From assembly GCA_029168955.1 (NCBI GenBank), contig JAPDOI010001507.1:107875-171874 (forward strand): 64,000 nt of DNA, read 5' to 3'. Under the pieces are notes generated by a model, which worked only from the letters and a program-made list of their open reading frames with translations, did not search any database and was not told the DNA's origin. A program made the translations under genes and the position numbers. Source of the stretch: Aplectana chamaeleonis. Taxonomy: Eukaryota; Nematoda; Chromadorea; Rhabditida; Cosmocercidae. Positions 13,130 to 24,063 of this stretch are shown piece by piece (position 1 is the stretch's first letter; the number at the start of each line of letters is the position of its first letter).

Positions 13130-14717
13130 AGCTCACCTCTCTAAGGTGGTTCTTTTATGCAGGATTCGCATTTTCGTTGCATGGAGTCTTCAAAAAAAAC
13201 TTTTGGTATTTTATTGATTATCAAATCAAACGTCGTTTTACTCTGAAGAAAATATCATGTAAAAATGACAGCCTCGAGAAAAGTAGTTAGTTGAGAGCAA
13301 TTTGAACGGTTCAGCTCGGCTAAAAAACTAATGAATTGTTCTGGAAAAAGGAATAATTCGTCATTCTCATCGGATGGTGAATGTGTGAAACCGACCGAGA
13401 ATTCAAGAGGCGGTCGGCTCTTCTAAAATAATTTATTTAGAGTGTTTTTCCATATTTGCAACAATTTGCCTTTTTTAATCAGGAAGGTGTAAGTCGGAAA
13501 TTTCAAAAAATCACCTCACTCTGAAATGCGTTTCCTTGAACTCAAACTTTCCTCGCGTTTTCCACAGAAAAACCAATTGTTTTGGTTTGAAGAATTGTAT
13601 TTTTTAAGTGCTGAGCGGCGATGGATTGCCAAAATTGAGCAAAATGGAGAATACATTTTCTCACGAAAAGCACAATGCTCACAGAATTCAAAGCCGACAG
13701 TTCTCAAAAACAACTTTCCAATGAAACTAATAATTCGAACACTTCCAAAAAATGTTCACAACAATAATTTAGAAATAAGAAAAAATGTTCAAGAAATTCG
13801 AAAATTGTCTTTTTTTGGAAGAGAAGAAATCACCATTTGCAGGGAGATCAATAAATGATGAAAACTCTGATATTTCACTTCCGTTTAACCCTGGACATTC
13901 ATCTAAACAGTGCAAATTTCGGCGATTGAAGAACAATTTCAGGGAATCTTCATCCTTGGAATATGTAGATATAATTTTTACCAAATAAAGCCATATTTCG
14001 TCTTTAAAATCGAGAAAAATAGATTATCGCGCTCAATTCTTATCTCTACAGTCACAAAACCGAGTGAAAATAGATTCTTGTTTAGGGAATAGAGAAATTC
14101 TCTGTTGAGGAATGTTTTTGGGACACTCACATTCACTACAGACCGAGGCCTGTGTTGAACGGCCCTCGCAAACTCGTGCCAGATACGAGGCAGTCTTTGG
14201 TGGGCATGAGACAGTCGGCAATGCGAGCATCATTTCCTCGATCGGTGGCGAAGATCAATGGATAGAAGCAAGGATGGAAAACCCGCTAAGGATATCAATG
14301 AGCTTCACCGGGGTCTTTATTTTTGATAAGTCACTGCAGCGCTGCTGCTGCACTCGAGACATCCCTCCCGAGAGAAAGATTATAAGAAAAAGAAAAGATC
14401 AAAAATGAGGAGCAGCAGTTGGGGCGAGAATAAAGAGCAGCAGTTGGGGAGAGAAGAGCAGCAGCTGGGGCTACAATGAGGAGCAGCAGTTGGGGCCACA
14501 ATGAAGAGCAGCAGTTGGGGCGACGAATGGAGCAGTTGGGGCGACTGTAGCAGCAGGTGGAGCAACTGTACGAGCAGCAGTTGGGGCAGTGAGCGGAGCA
14601 AGAGGACACAACGTGCTGCCCTGGGCAGCAGTTGGGGGAACGAAAGGGGCTTACACCTCGACGAGTAAATGCGTTAGTGATCCCCTCGTGCTGCCTTGCT
14701 AAGCCGCGAGTATCTGA
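13130..14717. repeat. 1.6-kb repeat, copy B
   Basis: Diverged direct copy of 9765-11437 (see that entry for shared landmarks). It lacks the 79-bp internal duplication and is followed by the GTGCGGGTGAAAAGGGG end of the dispersed repeat. Confidence 0.75.
14404..14640. repeat. GAGCAGCAGTTGGGG minisatellite in copy B
   Basis: Same units and the same order of variants (CCACAATGA, GGCGACGA spacers) as at 11130-11385, so the array predates the A/B split. Confidence 0.85.
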
Positions 14718-14765
14718 GGAGTGCGGGTGAAAAGGGGAACTTGTGCACTCCCGAATAAAGGCAGT
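14716..14765. repeat. dispersed repeat, copy 3 (right end only)
   Basis: GTGCGGGTGAAAAGGGG and TTGTGCACTCCCGAA match the right end of the repeat at 1950-2145. The rest is absent here. Confidence 0.6.
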
Positions 14766-14769
14766 ATAC

Positions 14770-16480
14770 TTCTCACTTAATTTTACTTTTGTAACTACCA
14801 TTCACCATTTCCATGAAGAGAGCTCAAAAATCGTTTTTATCGCCAACTCAGAGTCCAATAAAGGGAGAATATATCATAATGCCTCATATAAAATTTTTAT
14901 TGCTAGATTTTGCTCCATAATGCAAAAACTGCGGTAGTACACAATTTGCGAAAATGGTTCTCAAATTCTGAAAAACAAACAAAATTTCATGAAAGTATTT
15001 CTGAGAAAACACTAGCTTCGGTGATGAACTTCGGTAACCAAATGTTTTTGCAAAGACCTGTCTCGGTTTTGCTCGAGAAGAAATTCCCTAAAGATTAGTA
15101 TTCTTTTAGAATTGGGATCCCCAGGGTTCTTCGCCGCATTTTCTACATTCTCGAGAAGCTTCACCTAGGCGCTGCTGTTGAGGTTAAGTCAAGACTGGGT
15201 TTGTGATGCAGACATTTTCCAGATTTCTGTTTGAGGGTGTAGGTCTGACGTTGCCATATCAGAAAGAATCGTGTTGAAAAAAAAAAGAAAAAAAAAACGA
15301 AGTCAGAACGAAGGTTCAGGCACAATGACTTTAAACCTCTAACTAGCTAGTAATTATAAACTAGGGTAAGATATAACACGATAATGAATCCCCAGGACTC
15401 CTTATTGTAAGGTGCGCTCTTGCACTTTGGCTTCTGAAACGGTCCCATTGATAGCGCACTCCTGTTGGGCAGGGTCACTGATCGAACATGTTGAATGACT
15501 TTGTTGACCCACAGCATATTCGCTGCGCCATTTGCCCATTTTAAAAGTTAGCTCGTCACTTTAAGTTCGGAGCTGATAGATGGGACTGATTAGCGGCCTG
15601 ATACTCGGTTCGATGGTCTCCTCCACTGTCCTAGCGTACAGGTGGTCGAAAGCCCGAAAATTTTGGTTCGTACATGCAGTTGTACATTAGTATGACTGTA
15701 TGCATTCAGATTTTATAACTCGTATCAACAGCTAGCGGTACAGGTATAAATTCTGGCAGAATACTGGAGATTTCCAGCAGACTACGAGAAAATTCTACCA
15801 AATTACGAGTAAATTACGGATCCTTTTCGGAGGAATTCCGCCAGAAAGGAGTGGTAAAGTACTGGAATTTCCACGATTTCTGCTAGAATTTTTTTTTGCT
15901 GAGTGATGACACTGTGTCGATGAAGCCTTTATTTACCATCCATAAACTGGATAAAAGCTTGCGGGCATGTTTTTTTCGATGAGAAGAAGCTCAATCTTTA
16001 TGGCTCTGGAGCTACGGTATGTTAATTAAGAGACATCGAAAAAAATTCCTCTGAATGGAACATAGCAGGACCGCTGATGGTGTGGGATGCGTTCTGCGGT
16101 AGTGGTAAACTGCCAATGGGAGTTGCTTCCTGCAGAATGAAATGGGAATAACATCTGATCGCTCTCTCTTTCTCCGATCCCTCTTTCAGAAATTTGTCAC
16201 CTCGGGTTGCGAGCCATGTTCAGACAATTCAAAACCATAGTTGAGCTGAAAGGGCAGTTTCGAGGTGTAACTTCTAAAAAGCATACCGAGCAGGTTGCGA
16301 AACCGACTCTTCCAACTAACCACAAAACGAAGATCATCCATAGATTACTAACTTTTGTCCAACAGTTTAGTTGTTCACAAACTAGTTTGTTGTTCGAAGT
16401 CGATGCTAGTGAGGCAGCGCGAAATTTAGTAAGGAGTGACACATAAGGACTGTGGTAATTTTTCTATGTGCTGAATTTGA
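14770..16480. other. unassigned stretch
   Basis: Contains A-runs near 15278-15300 and degenerate CTGGCAGAAT/AATTCCGCCAG fragments at about 15745-15895. The overlapping open frames at 16197-16446 on both strands show no recognisable domain. No gene supported. Confidence 0.4.
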
Positions 16481-16482
16481 GT

Positions 16483-16590
16483 ACCGCATTTCCTGTAATT
16501 GAACACCCGGGTACACAATTTTTCAACCTCCGCCTAAAGGGGGGGGGTTCAATTAAAAGGGGAGGCTCTAATTTTCGACCGAGAATTCAA
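16483..16590 (-). repeat. MITE end fragment, related to 31150-31262
   Basis: GTACCGCATTTCCTGTAATT, then GAACACCC, then CAACCTCCGCC, then a G-run, corresponds in reverse orientation to 31150-31262 (CAACCTCCAGCG, then GGGGTGTTCAATAAC, then AGGAAATACGGTA). One dispersed non-autonomous family; class unknown. Confidence 0.6.
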
Positions 16591-16744
16591 GCGTTAATTA
16601 ATATGGGCAAACAAAGTTTATAAGGCGAACCGAAGTGGGACAATAATGAATTACTCGGCGAATTACAAAATATCATCATCGATGAGGTCATTGTTTACGT
16701 CCTCCTCTAGATCAATCTCTTCGAAAATGTCGACAAGGTTTTGG

Positions 16745-17035
16745 GTGTCGACTATATTTCGGACCGAATTGTATTATTCGGAAATTACTCGAATGGTTTT
16801 TCGAATTTTGAATCATTCTAAATTCGAAATTCGAGAATTTTGGTTCTCAAATATTATTCGAAATTCGAATATTTCGAAAACAGGCTCCCGAATAATAATC
16901 GAAATTCGAATACTTCGTAAGAAGCGGTTTCAAATAATCGTTCAAAAACAGTCATTCGAATAATATTCGAAATTCGAATACTTTGAAGTGCGTGTTCGAA
17001 TTTTTGAAAATCGAATAATCGTGATGCACAATCAT
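16745..17035. repeat. TTCGAA-rich degenerate repeat
   Basis: Many AATATTCGAA/TTCGAATATT words in irregular spacing, like the left subterminal array at 36011-36445. The TIR TAGAGTGAGGAC is not found around it, so it is a related but truncated or different copy. Confidence 0.6.
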
Positions 17036-17039
17036 CATT

Positions 17040-18650
17040 TCATTAGAGGTTCTTTTTTTCTGATGAACCTTTGAAAGCACACTCTATCAAAGCACCATCT
17101 TAGCCTATTAACCCCACGCCCTATTTCGGGCTCCCACACGCTCGGATCGAGTGAAATATTGCGTCACCGTACAACCTGCTCCATCGATGGGACATGCTGG
17201 CTTGAACGCCCAGCCAATGCAAACCGTTTTTCTCTCTTTTTCGCATATATTATGTAGCTGTCAGCCAGATATAGACAGCACCAGGGTTCTAGCTTCCGAA
17301 ACCATCTCTATCCAGAGAAACAGTTACTTGAGGTACGGATCAGGCTACGGCGTGAGGTGTGATACAACCCAACATTGGTCCGACCCCCCACCCAAGTCAA
17401 GCGATTTGCTCAGCCCCCCCCCCCACTGAGAAAAAGTGATGGCGACGACTGGGGGGAGGAGGTCCTCACTCACGTAATTTTTATAGTGAACGAATTTTTA
17501 GATCAAGACTACGTTGATGAACCGATTGTATCAATTAATCCTAATAATGCAGTAAATGATTTTTTTCCACGAAAGCAGATAAAAACATTTCATGAGGTGC
17601 GTGATTCTTTTCGTAGGCCTCGCCTGGTTGTATTATAACTCATTACCAATTTTATTCGAGTTATTCGCAGCAGGTCCTATTTTTGCAGAGGCTATCGACA
17701 GATCGTGGAGCCGCTGCGACGCTGCCGCTGCGGGTCCATTCTAGTCGGTGCTTGCAGTAACCGAAGCGGCACAATCCAGGCACTGTTGCGGCTATTTCTA
17801 TTAGAGGCGGTGCTTGCACGAAGGTTTAAATATTCTATATTTCTTAACGGAGATCATTGGTCCACACTGGATCTGGGAGAAGAAAGGAAAGAGAGATGGG
17901 GGAAGGATTGCGCAGGTCACGCGCGCGTCATCTTTCATGTTAATTTCGCTCTGAAATAGAGTGTGTTGTTACCAGGAAGCTAACGACGAAGCATGGATGT
18001 TGCTGTATAGTGTTGGGTATGCTAGTAAGTCGATCATATAGAAGTTTAAGAAATCATTCTCAGTCCCTCTGGGCGTCGACAACAGGTTGATCCGCTCACC
18101 ATTAGTCACCGCGCCGATATTCGGCTGGGCCGTGGCCGCTACTTATGATCTAGTCGATATCGAGCTGTTGCACAGCTAGATAAAATTGAAGTATACGATG
18201 CATTTTTCAGGCATGCTTCAAGTGGCAAGAATGCAGCCGGTTCAATTACCAAAGTTTGCGGTGCATTGGCCCCGCCCAGCATCTGAATGCCCTGTCCATC
18301 CGGTGGCGGCCCCAGTGGAGGCTTGGCGACCCAGCCGCGACGCGTGTCGGTCTGAAGTAGTCTCTAGGCTAGGTGACACAATCTAGCAGGATGTGAACTG
18401 CCGCTAAACGCGACACATTGAAAAGTCAACATTCCGACAGCCGGCGAACGTTGCGGGGCAACGAGCAAATTTCAGGCTGACAATTTGCGCAATTTGAGTT
18501 GTCAACAGGGAGCGGTTTATGAGATGACAGTTTATCAACCTGCTGTCGACTACCCAGTTTCCCTGAGTTTTTATGGGGAAGAATCTGATTTTTAAGGAAC
18601 GTGTCCCACCAGTGGGACAAGGAGTCGCTAGCGGGTTAAAAAGGTTGGCG
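17040..18650. other. unassigned stretch
   Basis: A C-rich block at 17378-17420 resembles the interior of the MITE at 3806-4124. Short frames at 17151-18386 show no domains that I recognise. No tRNA or other RNA gene was seen. Confidence 0.4.
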
Positions 18651-18651
18651 A

Positions 18652-19152
18652 GTTAAAGGCACTGTTCGCGATGAAAATCGTTTTTCTGTTTTTTCGCCTA
18701 TCTTGAAAATGGCTCCATGCTGATCCCAATGATGCTTCTGGAATCGTACAAGACCTTCTGGGAATGGAGTTATGGTCCTTCAAAAATTGAGGTAGGAAAA
18801 ATGGTAGACGAGTTGTCCGAGGCTTGTAACTTCCGTCTTTTGCAGCCAATGTATGCGAGCTGACCTGAGTAAAGAGAGAAGTGGAGAATGAAGGGAAGAA
18901 CGGGGCTTTTGATCGGAAACCATCGCTCAACTCACGATTTCGAGTGTTCCTTTGTTCACGTCGAGGGGCGGGGAGAGGCGGGACTTGCCCACATCGGTGG
19001 GGTTTGCCCACTTTTCTAAGCCGTTTTGCGGCTTCTGAATAGCTTGTCGTCCCGTTTTTTTTTTCGACGCAGTTCTGCTTCTGAGAGCCATAGGAAGCGT
19101 TTGTCATGGAAAATTCGAGAAGGAAGTTTATCGCGAATAGTGCCTTTAAGAG
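18652..19152. mobile_element. TTAA-bounded MITE, AGGCACTRTTCGCGAT ends
   Basis: TTAA at about 18653 is followed by AGGCACTGTTCGCGATGAA. The right side reads TTTATCGCGAATAGTGCCT followed by TTAA at about 19147-19150. The ends are inverted with one mismatch over the core and both sit at TTAA, the target used by piggyBac-type elements. The interior has no transposase. The minus-strand frame at 18628-19224 has no recognised domain. Confidence 0.7.
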
Positions 19153-19735
19153 GCCTGCAGAGTTGGTGAGACCGGCAAGTGGTCGCCGAGCGTCAACCTT
19201 GACGCGGCGACAAAAATGTTTCAAAACATTATCGTCGCCGCGTCGGTTGCCGCTCGCTGGCAGTGATGCAGGGCCGTCGCGGCGTCAATACACTCTGCGG
19301 TGCCCCGTCGTTGCCCTTCACTCTGCGTCGATCACCATCGTCGCCAAATGTAATCGACACTACATCACCCAGTGCTGTTCGGCACTGCGAGCAACGCCGC
19401 AACTTCAACTCTGGGAACCCCTTTATGCTATGCCCTTTTCATATCTTTGCTGCCGCGTCAAATGCCGCTTCTTGAGAAAAATGGGAAAACCCGGCAAACA
19501 CGGTGGTGGCGGAGGAAACGTTCTTGATCGTTATTACCGCTATAGCGGCGTTTGCCGCGCTCTACTGTCTCGTTACCTTTACTTGCGATCGCGTTTCGAT
19601 TGCCGATCTAGGCATTTCGCCAGCATTCTCATGTGCAGAGAAGCTAGTTGCCACTTGAAAAACGGCAATTTCCTGCAAAAGCTTGAAAGGGCGTTAGGGT
19701 TTTAAGCGCGCGTGCTGGGCCCTGCCCCCCCCCCC
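19153..19735. other. unassigned flank left of the LTR element
   Basis: GTCGCCGCG-rich sequence with no recognised gene. It ends in a run of C (19726-19735) that supplies the CCCCC target duplication of the LTR element. Confidence 0.5.
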
Positions 19736-20085
19736 TGTCGTGTCAGCACGACTTATTCAAATTCCGCGCCATGGCACCGTAACCAGTCGACGCGCCGCAG
19801 CAGGCAATCCCAAAATCAGCGAACGACTTTCCAATTCTCGCTCCTGCTGGCGCACGTTACGGCCGCGCCTTCGATGCCCACACTCTGGCCCGTTTGAATT
19901 TCCCCTCGCCTTGGGAATTATTCTCTGCTGGGCCCACACTCTTCGAAGAACGGTCGCCCCAAGGGACCGTTTTTAGGTATTGTTGTTATTTAATGTTTTG
20001 CATAATTTATTTAATTGCGGATAAACACTTGTTAAAACAAGTCTAAAAGGGAAATGGGAAACAACTAGGAACCACCGACGCGACA
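19736..20085 (+). repeat. 5' LTR of BEL/Pao element
   Basis: 350 bp, starts TGTCGTGTCAGC and ends CCGACGCGACA, so the ends form the short inverted repeat TGTCG...CGACA. Differs from the 3' LTR by 5 substitutions and a 1-bp gap. No clear TATA box; promoter position unknown. Confidence 0.95.
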
Positions 20086-20098
20086 TGGTGCATCGGCC
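20086..20098 (+). promoter_or_regulatory. primer-binding site, tRNA-Gly(GCC) type
   Basis: TGGTGCATCGGCC begins immediately after the LTR. Its complement, GGCCGATGCACCA, is the 3' acceptor end expected for a nematode tRNA-Gly(GCC) plus CCA. Thirteen bases fit and the match then stops. The tRNA identity is from memory of the tRNA sequence and was not searched. Confidence 0.8.
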
Positions 20099-20718
20099 AA
20101 ATCTAAGATCGATGTCCTGTCAAGCCACTCTCGCAGTCAGTTCGCCTAAAGGATCAAGTGTTCTCATCTTCCACGGTCTCAAGAGTAGCAATAGGCTGGT
20201 GGCAGTAGTCTTCAGTTGCTCCGCACGGACCACCCGGGGTGGTGGATAAGTTACGCTTAAAAGTTTGCAGTTCATCGCGTTGCCCAGGATTCGGACGTTG
20301 GACCGTAAGGCTGGGATCCGGCGGCCGGGGAGGCCCAGGGCCAGGGACGCAGCTGGGAAGGCTCGGAGCCGTAGAGGCCCAGAAACTGGGGAACGTCGAT
20401 CGTGGCATGGAAGCCATCTTATTTGGAAATACGCCTGTGCTGTCAAACCAACCCTTTACGCTTATGTTGACTGCTTTCTTCTAATGGTTGGACTATTCGC
20501 TGACTATTTCTGCTTATCTGCATTCTCACCAGTTTGATGCACATCATCTTAACGTTAATATCGCTTTTATTTCGCGTAACGCTCATTTAATGAGATTATT
20601 CGTCGCCTTCATCAACCCACAACGATTAACTCATCATCATTTCGTCTGTTTAGAACTTGTACAACTCATCGCTATTATCTTCATTGTTATGACTACTATT
20701 CGAAGTCTCAAATCTTAA
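20099..20718 (+). other. BEL/Pao leader between primer site and gag
   Basis: No long conserved frame. A frame at 20488-20718 (76 residues, hydrophobic) is in phase with gag but ends in TAA at 20716-20718, just before the gag frame opens. TTTCGTCTGTTTAG at 20641-20654 resembles a nematode splice acceptor and could supply the gag mRNA. The CGCCT motif occurs here at about 20139, 20430 and 20609. Confidence 0.5.
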
Positions 20719-20730
20719 ATCACCAAGTCA

Positions 20731-22254
20731 TTGCCTGAATTGACATCAGTTTTGTACGATTTCGATAATGATTTGCTACGTTGCGGCCCTATTCTGAGCG
20801 AAACTGAACCAAGAGAACGCCTGATTAAGTTAATCGATAGGAGAGCTACGTTGGCTGAGTCAAAAACGCTTATTGAATTTTCCTTGGCGAATGCTAAAGG
20901 AAAACCCAAACTCGCTGTCAATTTCGCTCGTAAAACGCCTGATAGATGCGATCAAATGCTGGAGGAAATCGATCAACATTGGGTAGAGCACGGTGGCGAA
21001 GACGCCGAGGATAATGCTGTAGATTTGCTTGGCAAATTGAATGCGCAACTCAGTAAAATCGCGGTCATCGAAGATGATCTTAGAAACGAAATTAATAGTC
21101 GTGAAGTTGAGACGGCTAGCGAACCCGATCGCTCAACGGGAGCTCACAGTATCACGCCTATCAGAGAGACTATAGTAGTTACGAATCCTACGAACACTAC
21201 GCCTTACGACTCGAATCCGCCAGGTTTTGAAAACGTGTCGCATGCTCCGCCTAATTTTCCGTCGGATTTTCTGTGTAATTCGCCTTCAAATGTGCCTTCC
21301 AGATTTGAAGCACGGAATGCGGTTGTTACGCCTCCAGTGGAGGACGCCTTCAACGTTTTGCCAGGACAGATACAGAAGATTTCGGTGGAACAGTTCCATG
21401 GAGACGTGAATAACTTCAAAGAGTTCTGGTGCACATTCGATACGTTGATACATTCGAATCCTAACATTCCTGTGCCTGCCAAATTCATTTATCTGAAGCT
21501 AGCTCTGAAAGGAAATGCTGCCCATGTCCTTAATGGCATTCATAACACCAAGCAGAATTACGATCTGGCAGTGGAGCTCCTTCACAAACGCTTTAACAGG
21601 CCGCAATGTGCTAGAAATCTGATTTTTCAACAAGTCAGAGATTTGCCTGACGCTTTATCAACGCCTATTTCTCAAAGAAACACTCTCTGCCAGTTGCAGT
21701 CATTTTTGATTCAACTCTCCAGATATGAAAACATTTCGACTGCCACTGCTATGATTAGGATCGTTTTGGATAAGTTTCCTGAGTCGACTAGACAAGAGGT
21801 TGCGAAACGGGAAGATTCTTTCGGTTCTACATGGACGTTAGATCAGCTTTTGGACGGCCTCGATAAGGTCATTGAGGAACTCGAGGCTATAGAAAATTAC
21901 CGATCGCCTAAACAACGCCTAGAGTATCCCGTTAATACCGCTAGTATTTCGCCTGCTCGAAAACATTCACCTGCTAGATGGGATCCTAGAACATGTTGCT
22001 TTTGTCGATCGTATAATCACCCATCGCTACGTTGTACAAGAAATGTTTCGCCTAGTGATCGACGTCGAATTGTCAGAATGTACAATTTGTGTTGGAAATG
22101 CTTTAAAGAAGGCCATCCTAGTCGATTCTGCTCGGTACCACCTTGTGAACGTTGTGGTTTTGATCATAACATAATGCTTTGTGGTAACCTTGACAAAAGA
22201 CGTACGTCACCCGCTCACTCTCGCTCGCCTAGTGCTCACCGCGAAGAACATTAG
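20731..22254 (+). CDS. BEL/Pao Gag (capsid-like domain and three zinc knuckles)
   Basis: About 507 residues. The N-terminal 120 residues are charged and helical. Residues about 150-205 are Pro/Asn/Thr-rich. A DUF1759-like Gag domain spans about 218-360 (QFHGDVNNFKEFW, KFIYLKLALKGNA, LLHKRF). Zinc-knuckle-type motifs follow: CCFCRSYNHPSLRC (422-435), CWKCFKEGHPSRFC (454-467, canonical CX2CX4HX4C) and CERCGFDHNIMLC (472-484). It should form the particle and bind genomic RNA. The start is unclear: 20731 is TTG, the frame opens at 20719 without an ATG, and the first in-frame ATG is at 20956. A spliced leader exon or an altered start is likely. The frame ends at a single TAG (22252-22254), after which the same frame continues into pol. 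Confidence 0.9.
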   Translation: MPELTSVLYDFDNDLLRCGPILSETEPRERLIKLIDRRATLAESKTLIEFSLANAKGKPKLAVNFARKTPDRCDQMLEEIDQHWVEHGGEDAEDNAVDLLGKLNAQLSKIAVIEDDLRNEINSREVETASEPDRSTGAHSITPIRETIVVTNPTNTTPYDSNPPGFENVSHAPPNFPSDFLCNSPSNVPSRFEARNAVVTPPVEDAFNVLPGQIQKISVEQFHGDVNNFKEFWCTFDTLIHSNPNIPVPAKFIYLKLALKGNAAHVLNGIHNTKQNYDLAVELLHKRFNRPQCARNLIFQQVRDLPDALSTPISQRNTLCQLQSFLIQLSRYENISTATAMIRIVLDKFPESTRQEVAKREDSFGSTWTLDQLLDGLDKVIEELEAIENYRSPKQRLEYPVNTASISPARKHSPARWDPRTCCFCRSYNHPSLRCTRNVSPSDRRRIVRMYNLCWKCFKEGHPSRFCSVPPCERCGFDHNIMLCGNLDKRRTSPAHSRSPSAHREEH

Positions 22255-22371
22255 AGCCGTTCCTGCATTAGACTTCCGAGACGCAGAGACGACTCTCGAG
22301 GTCTCTCGCACGAGAGACGCAGGTCGCGAGATTCGTCGCGTGGAAGCCACAATTCATCGTCTTTTCGTTCT

Positions 22372-24063
22372 TTGACTTCATTTTCGCCTTCTTCACGAAC
22401 TGTCGCGTTCAAACAGCAGTCTCGAAATTCCATGGATCAGTCTAGCTCCCGCGCATCTGGTTCTAGGCATTCAACAACAAACTCGAACTCAAATTTCGCA
22501 AACGCTTTCGATTGCTCAGTAGATTCGGAAGCTGAGCTTCAAAACGCCTTGCAGTGCCTCTCCACAGAACTTAGTTGTAGTGCATCTCGATGTGCCCCAG
22601 TGACGCCTAAATTGCAAAAACAGTTAACGCCTTCGAGATTGATGATCGTTGATGCTAGGATTTTTAATGTGAAAGAAAGGTCGTTTGAACGTATTTCCAT
22701 ATTGCTAGATTCTGGTTCGCAGCCTAGTTTCATCACTGCTTGTGCAGCTAACCGCCTGGGACTTCCGATCGATAATTATCGTGACGTCAGTCTGATGACG
22801 CTGGGTGGTCGAGTCACTAATGAAAGCTTAGGTATTACCGATGTGACGCTGAAGGACAACAAAGACGAAGAATTGATAGTGCGCCTATACGTGAAAGATG
22901 TGTTGACATCACCGCAGTTTCATCCGAATCTCAGTATCGATGATTCTTTCGCTTTGTCTGAGATGGGCATTCAAACTCCTCAGAGGAATGATCAGAATAT
23001 TACGCCTGAAATTTTGATTGGAATCGACCATTTTTGGGATATTCTGACTCATGAGTCATCGCATGTGCTCCCTTCGGGGTTAATTCTCACATTTTCCAGA
23101 TTTGGTCCTATCGTATCAGGGCTCGAGTATTCCGTACTGCAAACGAGTCAGGAGACCCACCAGCTGCAACGATGTCAATCGCAGGAACGCGCCGTGTGGA
23201 AAGACTACGACGAACTCGACGATGCCACTAGTAAGCTTTGGAAATTAGAAGCTGTTGGCATTACTGACGATCCAGACCCCTCTTTCGATGACAGGGAGAA
23301 TGATCGCATTGTGGCGGAATTCCATGAAACGGCAAAAATCATTAACGGTTTTCTTCATGTTCGCTTTCCTTGGAAATTGGAGCATCCGCCTTTAGCCGAT
23401 AATAAGCGATTAGCTTATAAACGCCTACAATCGCAGTATAGGACATTATGTGATCGCCCGAAAATTCTGACTGCCTACTCAAAAATTTTCGAAGATCAAC
23501 TCGTTGCGGGAATTATTGAAGAAGTTGACGAAAGCGTTTCTGATGACGTCATGTTTTACTACCTTCCTCATCAGGCCGTTATTAAAAACAGCGCTACTTC
23601 TCCTGTAAGAGTTGTGTTTGATGCTTCCTCTCATTGCCGCAATGCTCCTAGTCTCAACGATTGTTTGCACCAAGGCCCGACTATTTTGCCTAGCCTCATT
23701 GGCATTCTCATGCGGATAAGGACGTATCGTATTTTGCCGATATCCGACGTCGAAAAGGCTTTCCATCAAATACGCCTACACGAAAATCAACGTGACGTCA
23801 CCCGATTTATGTGGGTTAAAGACGTAAGACAACCGCCTACCGCTGGAAATTTACGTTTTTTTCGTTTCACGCGTGTTCCATTTGGTATTAACGCTTCGCC
23901 TTTTCTTTTGGCAATTTCGATTCTGTACTATCTCAAAAAGGATCCTGAAAACGCCTTGAGTCGAAGTATAGAGAGGAATATCTACGTTGACAATGTTCTT
24001 CTGGGTGCCGAAAACTGTAGGGAAGCTGTTCAGAAGTACAAGTCAGCTAAATCGACATTATGA
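22372..24063 (+). CDS. BEL/Pao Pol, first part: aspartic protease and reverse transcriptase
   Basis: 563 residues from the first ATG. The frame is open from 22255, directly after the gag TAG and in phase with gag, and that stretch is Arg/Ser-rich like the Gag tail. The protease site is LLDSGSQPSF (Asp113). RT motifs are VRVVFDASS (about 412-420), ISDVEKAFHQI with Asp459, VPFGINASP (502-510) and the catalytic box YVDN (538-541), the Asn variant common in this clade. The protease matures the polyprotein and the RT copies the RNA. The frame stops at TGA 24061-24063, a few residues after YVDN and in the middle of the RT thumb region. The remainder is in the -1 frame starting at 24060. This is either a copy-specific indel or a frameshift/reinitiation site. 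No slippery heptamer is evident. Confidence 0.9.
   Translation: MTSFSPSSRTVAFKQQSRNSMDQSSSRASGSRHSTTNSNSNFANAFDCSVDSEAELQNALQCLSTELSCSASRCAPVTPKLQKQLTPSRLMIVDARIFNVKERSFERISILLDSGSQPSFITACAANRLGLPIDNYRDVSLMTLGGRVTNESLGITDVTLKDNKDEELIVRLYVKDVLTSPQFHPNLSIDDSFALSEMGIQTPQRNDQNITPEILIGIDHFWDILTHESSHVLPSGLILTFSRFGPIVSGLEYSVLQTSQETHQLQRCQSQERAVWKDYDELDDATSKLWKLEAVGITDDPDPSFDDRENDRIVAEFHETAKIINGFLHVRFPWKLEHPPLADNKRLAYKRLQSQYRTLCDRPKILTAYSKIFEDQLVAGIIEEVDESVSDDVMFYYLPHQAVIKNSATSPVRVVFDASSHCRNAPSLNDCLHQGPTILPSLIGILMRIRTYRILPISDVEKAFHQIRLHENQRDVTRFMWVKDVRQPPTAGNLRFFRFTRVPFGINASPFLLAISILYYLKKDPENALSRSIERNIYVDNVLLGAENCREAVQKYKSAKSTL

Noticed and set aside
11102..14801. Cys/Pro/Thr-rich minus-strand ORFs (CCSS, PTAA patterns)
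   Set aside because: By-products of the CAGCAGTTGGGG minisatellite in repeat copies A and B; frames differ between the copies.
16197..16446. Opposed 80-residue ORFs as a candidate small gene
   Set aside because: No domain, splice or codon evidence, and equally open on both strands.
20120..20537. Overlapping Pro/Arg-rich ORFs in the leader of the LTR element
   Set aside because: GC-rich leader sequence open in several frames; not conserved-looking, and gag lies downstream.
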